Positions 34,408 through 41,002 of a DNA stretch of 64,000 nt are shown here, piece after piece. Where the stretch lies: contig CBDFFJ010000002.1 in assembly GCA_965246765.1 (NCBI GenBank), positions 248,001-312,000 of the forward strand, read 5' to 3'. The notes under the pieces are model-generated. The model ran no database searches and was not told the DNA's origin. It was given only the letters and a program-made list of their open reading frames with translations. Source of the stretch: UBA1952 sp965246765 (lineage in GTDB: Bacteria; Bacteroidota; Bacteroidia; Chitinophagales; Chitinophagaceae). Each line of letters begins with the position of its first letter. Position 1 is the stretch's first letter. Position numbers and translations under genes: made by a program.

Positions 34408-34626
34408 GTGAAAACACAAAACCTCAGCGAAAAAGAAATGCAGGAAACGAACGGCGGCAGCGCAATCGGAAATGGCCTGCTTGGTAACGATAGCAATACA
34501 CAGTACATCAGTACCGGCGGTTATGTAGGCATCTCCAGCACAGACGACCAGGGCCGCACCTCCAGCCACGACATCAGCTTTGGCGATACCACGCAGACAT
34601 CTCAGCAAGATGGCCGCAGCCATTAA
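34408..34626 (+). CDS. Double-glycine leader peptide precursor 4 (divergent core)
   Basis: A 72-residue precursor beginning at a GTG codon, leader MKTQNLSEKEMQETNGG. The first half of the core matches the family (SAIGNGLLGNDSN), but the second half has drifted (STGGYVGISSTDDQGRTSSHD, then SFGDTTQTSQQDG) and lacks the LDFGSGSLL end. It has no pseudoknot leader and starts 35 bases after the previous terminator. It may be a degenerating copy or a specialised variant. Confidence 0.8.
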   Translation: MKTQNLSEKEMQETNGGSAIGNGLLGNDSNTQYISTGGYVGISSTDDQGRTSSHDISFGDTTQTSQQDGRSH

Positions 34627-34640
34627 ACCATAAATTTCAT

Positions 34641-34677
34641 CAGTCCCGTAAGACTGAGCTACAGCCCCGTAAGGCTG
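34641..34677 (+). promoter_or_regulatory. Twin hairpins with CCGTAA loops
   Basis: Two adjacent 5-bp hairpins, CAGTC-CCGTAA-GACTG (34641-34656) and CAGCC-CCGTAA-GGCTG (34662-34677), with identical loops and one compensated base pair between them. They lie between precursors 4 and 5. Confidence 0.5.
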
Positions 34678-34688
34678 AAAGATAAAAC

Positions 34689-34723
34689 CAGGGGAAGCCC
34701 AAAACCTGTAGAAAAGAGTAGGC
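34689..34723 (+). ncRNA. Leader pseudoknot element, copy 3
   Basis: CAGG (34689-34692) pairs with CCTG (34705-34708). GCC (34697-34699) pairs with GGC (34721-34723). Spacing between the first-stem halves is 12 bases, as in every copy. Confidence 0.55.
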
Positions 34724-34753
34724 AAAAACAAGAACAAACAAAGACCAAAAGAA

Positions 34754-34978
34754 ATGAAAACGCAAGATCTCAACGAGCAAGAATCAAAGAACACCAACGG
34801 CGGCAGCGCAATTGGCAACGGCCTCCTCGGCAACAATAACAACAGCCTGACCGGCATTACACAAGGCTATGTAAATCAGTCCAGCACTGACGACAATGGC
34901 GATACTTCCAGCAATAGCCTTGACTTCGGTTCGGGCTCACTCCTGGACAGCAGCGATGGCGGCGGCAGCAACCGTTAA
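34754..34978 (+). CDS. Double-glycine leader peptide precursor 5
   Basis: A 74-residue precursor, leader MKTQDLNEQESKNTNGG. The 57-residue core is the family consensus: SAIGNGLLGNNNNSLTG, then QGYVNQSSTDDNGDTSSN, LDFGSGSLLDSSDGGGSNR. Six Asp and one Arg make it strongly acidic. It contains the twelve-residue DDNGDTSSNSLD, which resembles a calcium-binding loop. Pseudoknot copy 3 is in its leader. Confidence 0.87.
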   Translation: MKTQDLNEQESKNTNGGSAIGNGLLGNNNNSLTGITQGYVNQSSTDDNGDTSSNSLDFGSGSLLDSSDGGGSNR

Positions 34979-35026
34979 TTGAATTTCTTCGGTAAGCCGT
35001 CCAGTAAGACAGCAGCCGAAAAATAA

Positions 35027-35064
35027 AAAGGGGCAGCCGAAAACCTTTCAAAACCAGAGTAGGC
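35027..35064 (+). ncRNA. Leader pseudoknot element, copy 4
   Basis: AAAGG (35027-35031) pairs with CCTTT (35044-35048), replacing the CAGG/CCTG pair of copies 2 and 3. GCC (35036-35038) pairs with GGC (35062-35064). Confidence 0.55.
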
Positions 35065-35096
35065 GCCAAACAAACCAAATCTAAAAACTAACAGTC

Positions 35097-35336
35097 ATGA
35101 GCACAGAAAACAGCAAGAAGTCAACACAAGACCTCAACGACCAAGACCAAAAGAATACTTCAGGTGGCAGCCTTCTTGGCAACGGCCTCCTGGGTAACGA
35201 CAACAACAGCCTGACCGGCATCACGCAGGGTTATGTTAATCAGTCTAGCACTGATGACAATGGCGATACTTCGAGCAATCATCTGGATTTCGGTTCAGGT
35301 TCGCTTCTGGACAGCAGCGATGGCGGCTCACGCTAA
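35097..35336 (+). CDS. Double-glycine leader peptide precursor 6
   Basis: A 79-residue precursor with a longer, 24-residue leader (MSTENSKKSTQDLNDQDQ then KNTSGG), keeping Leu at -12. The core is nearly identical to precursor 5: SLLGNGLLGNDNNSLTG, QGYVNQSSTDDNGDTSSN, LDFGSGSLLDSSDGGSR. Pseudoknot copy 4 is in its leader and a strong terminator follows, ending the precursor series before the exporter genes. Confidence 0.87.
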   Translation: MSTENSKKSTQDLNDQDQKNTSGGSLLGNGLLGNDNNSLTGITQGYVNQSSTDDNGDTSSNHLDFGSGSLLDSSDGGSR

Positions 35337-35370
35337 GAAAAAGCACCTACCGGCATAAATTTTACCGGTT

Positions 35371-35411
35371 ATGAAGGGATGGCCGGAATGGCCATCCCTT
35401 CATTTTTTTTT
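35371..35411 (+). terminator. Terminator between precursors and exporter genes
   Basis: Perfect 14-bp stem ATGAAGGGATGGCC/GGCCATCCCTTCAT with a 5-base loop and a run of T. It could let peptides be made in excess over the exporter through partial read-through. Confidence 0.9.
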
Positions 35412-35432
35412 GCAACATAACCCACCTTGGAT

Positions 35433-36632
35433 ATGCAGAATGAGAAACAAATTTTCCCCAAAGAAATCATTGAAAACTCGGTAGAGAAGCACTTCGCGGA
35501 CTACAATCCGCGCAACCGCGTCGTCTATCTTTCGTTGCTCGGATTGTTCGCATTCGCCTTTCTGCTGCTCTTCATCATCCGCCTGGATGTAACCGTGCGT
35601 ACGATGGGCATGATACGCTCCGTGCAGGAACGCACCGACATCCGCGCCCCGGTAAACGGCGTAATTGATTCAGTTTACATCACCGAAAACCAGCACGTGC
35701 AGGCAGGTCAGCCGCTTATCAAGATTCACTCGCAAAGTGTGGATGAGAAGGCGGTAGCCATCACTACGCAAAATCAGGAGCTGCAGGCGCAGTTCAATGA
35801 TCTCAGACTGCTGCTTTCGGGAAGCGACAGCGCACTGCAAAGCCAGCTGTACCAGCAGCAAAATCTCCTTTATAAACAACGCCTCAGCGATGCACAGCTC
35901 AAGCTTGACCTCGCATCCCGCGCCTACAGTCGCTTCTCCGGTCTATACCGCAGCCGCGCCATCTCCGCCGCTGAGTTTGACAAGTACGACTACGACTATA
36001 AGAATGCGCAGAACGAGCTGCGTATTGCCCGCGAGCAGCAGCGCAGTCAGTGGCAGGGCGACCTTAGCCGGCTGGAAGTGCAATTGAAACAGGTGGGCGC
36101 CCAGCAAACGGCCTACCAGGAAGAAAAAGACCTCTACACCATCCGCGCATCCGTTACCGGTACGGTGCAAAAGCTGAAGAGCGTTGCGCCCGGAACCTTC
36201 GTTACACCCTCTGAAAACGTGGGTGAAGTTTCGCCCGATTCAGGGCTTATTGTAGAAGCCTATGTGCCTACCAAAGACGTGGGCATGATTCGCAAAGATG
36301 CCCAGGTGAAGCTGCAGGTGGATGCCTACGACTACAACTATTGGGGCGCGCTCAAAGGCAAAGTGATGTCCATATCCGAAGACGTGTTTACGGATAAAGG
36401 CATGCCTTATTTCCGCGTGCTCTGCTCCATAGACAGAACCGTGATGAAGATGCGCAACGGCACTGAAGGCGCCCTGAAAAAAGGCATGACCGTCAATGCC
36501 CGCTTCATCGTTACCCGCCGCTCGCTTTATCACCTGCTCTTTGACAACGTAAACGACTGGCTGAATCCGAATAATACTAAAACGTCCACCGCAACCGCAA
36601 GTGTCAATAATGATAAAGGAAAAGATCAATAG
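35433..36632 (+). CDS. HlyD family periplasmic adaptor for peptide export
   Basis: A 399-residue membrane fusion protein. One N-terminal membrane span (residues about 31-50, YLSLLGLFAFAFLLLFI) anchors it in the inner membrane. Lipoyl-like halves are at GMIRSVQERTDIRAPVNGVI and YTIRASVTGTVQKLKSVAPG, flanking a long coiled coil (LDLASRAYSRFSGLYRS and around). The beta-barrel region follows. I chose the ATG at 35433; the frame also opens at a TTG 6 bases earlier. Its end overlaps the start of the ABC gene by 23 bases. It should connect the C39-ABC to the TolC-like duct. Confidence 0.9.
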   Translation: MQNEKQIFPKEIIENSVEKHFADYNPRNRVVYLSLLGLFAFAFLLLFIIRLDVTVRTMGMIRSVQERTDIRAPVNGVIDSVYITENQHVQAGQPLIKIHSQSVDEKAVAITTQNQELQAQFNDLRLLLSGSDSALQSQLYQQQNLLYKQRLSDAQLKLDLASRAYSRFSGLYRSRAISAAEFDKYDYDYKNAQNELRIAREQQRSQWQGDLSRLEVQLKQVGAQQTAYQEEKDLYTIRASVTGTVQKLKSVAPGTFVTPSENVGEVSPDSGLIVEAYVPTKDVGMIRKDAQVKLQVDAYDYNYWGALKGKVMSISEDVFTDKGMPYFRVLCSIDRTVMKMRNGTEGALKKGMTVNARFIVTRRSLYHLLFDNVNDWLNPNNTKTSTATASVNNDKGKDQ

Positions 36633-38952
36633 ACTGGCAGAATCGGCCTGGGAGAAAAGCAAGCCAACCCTTACCCGCTGGTACGAAGGCGGCGAGCGCA
36701 TCTGGTACAAGCTTAACCACACCACGCCCGACGAGGCGAAGGTGACCATGAAGCAGCATGACCTCACCGACTGCGGTGCGGCCTCCATTGCCTCTATCTC
36801 CGCACACTACGGCCTGCATCTGCCCATCGCCCGCATCCGCCAGCTTGCGTCCACAGACCAGAAGGGCACGAACATTCTCGGCCTCGTAGAAGCTTCCAAG
36901 AAGCTTGGCTTCTCTGCCAAAGCCGTAAAAGGTGATCCCGATGCTGTATTTGATGTGCCGGTACCCGCCATTGCGCACGTGGTTATCCGCAACCAGCTGC
37001 AGCACTATGTGGTCATTTACAAAGCCGACAAGAACGGCGTCAAAATCATGGACCCCGGCAAGGGCACTATGGAAGTGATGCCCAAGGAAGAATTTGAGGC
37101 GATGAGCACCGGTATCTTCCTGCTACTCGCGCCAAATGCGGACTTCAAGCAGGGCAATGAGAAGGTATCCGTGATGTCGCGCTTCGCTTACCTCGTGAAG
37201 CCTCACCGCAAGATGATGGTGCAGGTAATGGCCGGTGCGGTCGTCTTTACAATACTCGGTTTCGCCTCGTCCATCTTCATGCGGCAAATCATTGACAATA
37301 TAATCCCGGACGGCAACCAGGGACTGCTCAATGTGCTGGCCATGCTGATGGTGATGATTCTGCTCGCGCAAATCTTCATTAATCGCACACGAACAATTCT
37401 GACGATCAAGACCGGCCAGCAGATTGATGCGCGCCTTATTCTTGGGTATTACAAGCACCTGCTGCGCCTGCCGCAATCCTTCTTTGATACGATGCGCGTA
37501 GGCGAGATTATCTCGCGGATGAACGACGCCGTGAAAATCCGGACATTCATCAATGAGGTGCTCGTTTCCTTCTTTGTCAACATCTTCATCCTCATCTTCT
37601 CGCTGCTGCTCATGTTCACTTCCTATTGGAAGCTGGGCCTGGTTATGTTCACAGTGCTGCCGGCTTATGGGGTAGTATTCCTTCTTTCCAACCGGCTGAA
37701 TAAGCGCACGCAGCGACGCCTGATGGAAGACACTGCCGACCTGCAGGCGCAGCTTGTAGAAAGCGTACAAAGCGTAGGCACCATCAAGCGCTTCGGCCTG
37801 GAAGACTTCGCGAATGTGAAGACGGAAACGCGCTTCATTAAGCTGCTGCGCAGCGTATTCAAGAGCGCAACCAATGGCCTTTGGGTGGGCAATGCCGGCA
37901 CCTTCGTCAGCGGTATGTTCTCCATCATCCTGCTTTGGGTGGGCACCACCTTCGTTTTGAAAAACGAGCTGTCGCCCGGTGAGCTCCTTTCCTTCTACGC
38001 CATTGTCGGCTATTTCACCGGCCCGGTCATCTCGCTTATCGGCATGAACAACACGATGCAGCAGGCACTCATCGCTGCCGACCGCCTCTTTGAAATTATG
38101 GACCTGGAGCGCGAGGAGGAAGAAGGCTCAAAAACAACCCTGACGCGCGAAATGATGGACGACATTCATTTCCGCGACGTGGCCTTCCGCTACGGGACGC
38201 GCACCAACGTTTTTGAAAAGCTGAATCTGGACATCACGAAGGGCTCCATCACCGCCGTTGTAGGCGAAAGCGGCTCCGGCAAGACCACGCTCCTTTCCCT
38301 GCTGCAAAACATTTATCCGCTGCAAAGCGGCCACATCACCCTCGGCGAGCTGGACATCCGCTACGTATCGCAGGAAAGCCTGCGCTCTCTGGTGAGCGTG
38401 GTGCCGCAGCAGATAGATCTCTTCGCGGGAGACGTGCTTGAGAATATCGCCGTCGGCGAATACGAGCCGGACATCCAGCCTATCATAGAAATCTGCCGCT
38501 CTATCGGCATCTTAGACTTCATTGAGGCCCTGCCCAATGGCTTCAAGACGCAGCTTGGCGAAAACGGCGCCTCCCTTTCCGGCGGACAGCGCCAGCGTAT
38601 CGCCATCGCCCGCGCGCTCTACAAAGACCCTGAAATCCTGATTATGGATGAAGCTACATCCGCCCTGGATTCACTTTCGGAAGTAAGCGTGCAAAACGCG
38701 GTGATGGGACTGAAGGAGCGCGGCAAGACGGTTATCCTCATCGCTCACCGCCTTTCCACCGTGCTCAAGGCCGACAAGATTATTGTGATGAAGCAGGGCG
38801 AGGTGATAGAAGAAGGCACGCACGACGAGCTGCTCAAAGCCCACGGCGCATACTATACCATGTGGGAGCAGCAGTTTCCTATGATTTCGCAGCTGAACGG
38901 CCACGGCAATGGGGCCGGACATGCCGTGCTGGATGCGGCGGTGGCGGCCTAA
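36610..38952 (+). CDS. C39 peptidase-containing ABC exporter for double-glycine peptides
   Basis: A 780-residue inner-membrane exporter that cuts leaders after Gly-Gly and pumps the core out. After a 45-residue extension, the C39 domain has Gln49 and Cys55 (KQHDLTDCGAAS), His132 (LQHYVVIY) and Asp148 (IMDPGKG), so the catalytic set is complete. Six membrane spans follow (about 190-440), then the ATPase with Walker A GESGSGKT, signature LSGGQRQRIAIARA and Walker B LIMDEATSALD. The start at ATG 36610 lies inside the end of the HlyD gene; a GTG at 36601 is possible. Its presence right after six Gly-Gly precursors strongly links them. Confidence 0.94.
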   Translation: MIKEKINRLAESAWEKSKPTLTRWYEGGERIWYKLNHTTPDEAKVTMKQHDLTDCGAASIASISAHYGLHLPIARIRQLASTDQKGTNILGLVEASKKLGFSAKAVKGDPDAVFDVPVPAIAHVVIRNQLQHYVVIYKADKNGVKIMDPGKGTMEVMPKEEFEAMSTGIFLLLAPNADFKQGNEKVSVMSRFAYLVKPHRKMMVQVMAGAVVFTILGFASSIFMRQIIDNIIPDGNQGLLNVLAMLMVMILLAQIFINRTRTILTIKTGQQIDARLILGYYKHLLRLPQSFFDTMRVGEIISRMNDAVKIRTFINEVLVSFFVNIFILIFSLLLMFTSYWKLGLVMFTVLPAYGVVFLLSNRLNKRTQRRLMEDTADLQAQLVESVQSVGTIKRFGLEDFANVKTETRFIKLLRSVFKSATNGLWVGNAGTFVSGMFSIILLWVGTTFVLKNELSPGELLSFYAIVGYFTGPVISLIGMNNTMQQALIAADRLFEIMDLEREEEEGSKTTLTREMMDDIHFRDVAFRYGTRTNVFEKLNLDITKGSITAVVGESGSGKTTLLSLLQNIYPLQSGHITLGELDIRYVSQESLRSLVSVVPQQIDLFAGDVLENIAVGEYEPDIQPIIEICRSIGILDFIEALPNGFKTQLGENGASLSGGQRQRIAIARALYKDPEILIMDEATSALDSLSEVSVQNAVMGLKERGKTVILIAHRLSTVLKADKIIVMKQGEVIEEGTHDELLKAHGAYYTMWEQQFPMISQLNGHGNGAGHAVLDAAVAA

Positions 38953-38971
38953 TGACACCATTGTTTATAGT

Positions 38972-39006
38972 AAAAAAAGGTGCGTGAATGTCACGCACCT
39001 TTTTTT
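38972..39006 (+). terminator. Terminator after the ABC exporter
   Basis: Perfect 16-bp stem AAAAAAAGGTGCGTGA/TCACGCACCTTTTTTT with a 3-base loop. Confidence 0.92.
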
Positions 39007-39048
39007 GCTTACGGGTTCTCCTTTCGCGCAAACATCACAGGGACGTCC

Positions 39049-39205
39049 CCGCTCCCGATGGGTATCCTCCGCTGGCGGAGGTGGCTGAGGAGCAAAGCGA
39101 CGATGCCGGAGGTGGGTACCTGCCACTACCAGATGTACCCACCTCCGCCCCGCTCACTTCGTTCACGGGGCACCTCCGCCAGCGGAGGATATCCATCGGG
39201 AGCGG
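39049..39205. repeat. 157-bp nested palindromic element (MITE-like)
   Basis: Outer arms 39049-39083 and 39171-39205 are inverted copies with a single mismatch in 35. Inside, CGGAGGTGGGTAC (39107-39119) and GTACCCACCTCCG (39135-39147) form a perfect 13-bp stem. CCCCG...CGGGG near 39150-39170 forms another. It has no coding capacity of its own and fills the gap between the exporter gene and the next gene. No target-site duplication is obvious. Confidence 0.7.
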
Positions 39206-39264
39206 AAGCACTCAATACTCTTTAATCTGATCTGGTAAGCTTAGCCAAGCGGCGCTATGACTGC

Positions 39265-39714
39265 TTAGCAGATGTCCTCCGGCGTTAAGCCGCCATAATG
39301 CTCGGGATTAAACGTTCCGGCTTCTTCATCCCATTTCATCACCTGGCGATACATTTTAAGAAAGCCTTCGTCGCGCTGACCTGCCCGGTAGGCTGTGGTG
39401 TATTTTCTGCGCATTTCCACCTGGTGCGCGCTGCGTGCAGCTTCTAGTTTGTCTATTAATATGCTTAGCTCAAGCTTCATCGCAGTCAGGCCTTCTATCT
39501 TCTTCTCGTACTTCTCCAATTCCGTAGTCAGCTTATCTACCAGTTCCCGCAGCCAGGGGTCGGCAGTATATTGCCAGCTTTCGCGGGCGGCTGCTACCCA
39601 GTTGCCCATTTGGTAAACCCGCAGGTCAACATCGGGCTCATCGTCCAGCACTTCATCTTTAAACAGGCCATAGCCGTCAATCGTGAATTCGTAGCCCATG
39701 TAGTCTTGTGGCAT
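39265..39714 (-). CDS. Protein of unknown function with coiled coil
   Basis: A 149-residue soluble protein starting at MPQDYMGYEFTIDG; the frame extends further only by a TTG start. Residues about 55-100 form a charged coiled coil (VDKLTTELEKYEKKIEGLTAM). The rest is rich in Tyr, Asp and Glu. No signal peptide and no family recognised. It is separated from the peptide export genes by the palindromic element and is on the opposite strand. As the nearest uncharacterised gene it is a weak candidate for an associated function. Confidence 0.6.
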   Translation of the reverse strand: MPQDYMGYEFTIDGYGLFKDEVLDDEPDVDLRVYQMGNWVAAARESWQYTADPWLRELVDKLTTELEKYEKKIEGLTAMKLELSILIDKLEAARSAHQVEMRRKYTTAYRAGQRDEGFLKMYRQVMKWDEEAGTFNPEHYGGLTPEDIC

Positions 39715-39810
39715 GTAAGGGCAAAATAATTGAAATTGCTCTTCAGCAGAGGAGTGAACCAAGCTCAAAAAAACTTTCTGTTCAATCTGAGCAAATTGGC
39801 AAATTTCAAT

Positions 39811-40971
39811 CTACTCGTCTATCCCCTCCGCCTTCCCTACCTCCTTATCCCGGTCCTTCTCCAGCTTCTCCTTCATCCCCAGCATACTCTTACCGCTTCC
39901 CTTCTTCTTATCATCCGGCCGCGCCTCGCCAATCAGCACGCCCCATTGCTGCATGTGGTCCGTCTTGTCAAACATGATGCGCAGCACCGCCATCACAGGT
40001 ATGGAGAGGAACATGCCCGACACGCCCGCCATCGTCCCGCCAATCACGATGCCTACAATGGAGGCAAAGGCATTCACCTTCACCTTAGAGCCTACAATGC
40101 GCGGCATCAGGATGTTGTTGTCCAGAAACTGCACGAAGGCTATGGTGCCCAGCACCGCCCAGATCTGCCACAGCTCCTGCGATGAGGTGAGCGTCAGCAC
40201 CACGCCAATCAGGTTGCCCACCAGCGCGCCGAGGTAGGGGATGAGATTGAGAATGGCGAAGGTGATGCCGATGAGGATGGCGTGCTTAATGCCAAACAAC
40301 ATAAGAATGCCGCCGACCAGGATGGTGAGGTAGGCAATCTGTATGAGCAGGCCCACGAGGTAGTATTTCACAATCACCTCCGTTTCATGCACGGCTTCCA
40401 TCACGCGCGGCGCTTTGTCCTGCGAAAACCACATCATGGCAAAGCGCAGCAGCATCTTTCGGTAAATAAGAATGAGGAAGATGTAGATAGGCAGCAGGCC
40501 AATAAAGATGAAGATGCCGCTCAAAGAAAGCGCGGCCCCTTGCAGGTAGCCCGCCACATTGCCGCCCAGCTTTGCGCCCTGCTTGTTGATGATGGCGATT
40601 TGCTGCTCGGCGCTGTAATGCAGCTTCGTGTTTATCCAACGGCTCAGGTTGTTCCAGTGTATGGTCAGGTTTTTCTGAATGGCGCCAATGTCGCGCACGA
40701 GGTCGGCAATCTGGAGGGAAAGAAACAAGACAATACCCGCCAGCACGGCAAAGAAGAGGATAATGCAGATAATCACGGCCATCACTTCCGGCACCTTATG
40801 CCGGTGCAGCCAGCGGAAAACCGGGAGCAGCAGCAGGGAAATAAAGAAGGCCATCAGCAGGGGCATAATCACATCCTGCCCCAGCACAATAATGAGCCCG
40901 ACGGCGCATAGCCCAAGCAGCTCAATAGAGCGGCGCACGGTTACGGACATAGCACTTTTCGAAAACTCCAT
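39811..40971 (-). CDS. AI-2E/PerM family transporter
   Basis: A 386-residue polytopic protein with about eight hydrophobic segments. The family signature is in the C-terminal half: GILMLFGIKHAILIGITFAI, LNLIPYLGALVG, then FLDNNILMPRIVGSKVKVN. The PerM/TqsA family contains proteins linked to AI-2 export or sodium-proton antiport; which applies here is open. The start at MEFSKSAMSV is preferred over the longer frame, which overlaps the upstream gene. A charged Lys/Asp/Glu tail of about 35 residues ends the protein. It probably shares a unit with the Omp85 fusion upstream. Confidence 0.85.
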   Translation of the reverse strand: MEFSKSAMSVTVRRSIELLGLCAVGLIIVLGQDVIMPLLMAFFISLLLLPVFRWLHRHKVPEVMAVIICIILFFAVLAGIVLFLSLQIADLVRDIGAIQKNLTIHWNNLSRWINTKLHYSAEQQIAIINKQGAKLGGNVAGYLQGAALSLSGIFIFIGLLPIYIFLILIYRKMLLRFAMMWFSQDKAPRVMEAVHETEVIVKYYLVGLLIQIAYLTILVGGILMLFGIKHAILIGITFAILNLIPYLGALVGNLIGVVLTLTSSQELWQIWAVLGTIAFVQFLDNNILMPRIVGSKVKVNAFASIVGIVIGGTMAGVSGMFLSIPVMAVLRIMFDKTDHMQQWGVLIGEARPDDKKKGSGKSMLGMKEKLEKDRDKEVGKAEGIDE

Positions 40972-41002
40972 AGCGGCGTTTATTTTAAAAATGGGACAGC
41001 CA

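Noticed and set aside
33040..35426. CRISPR-like array suggested by repeated blocks in the peptide region
   Set aside because: The repeats are homologous coding units and leaders of 120-330 bases, not short uniform repeats with unique spacers.
39001..39230. Small + strand frames through the palindromic element
   Set aside because: Their translations follow the inverted repeat arms and are not protein-like.
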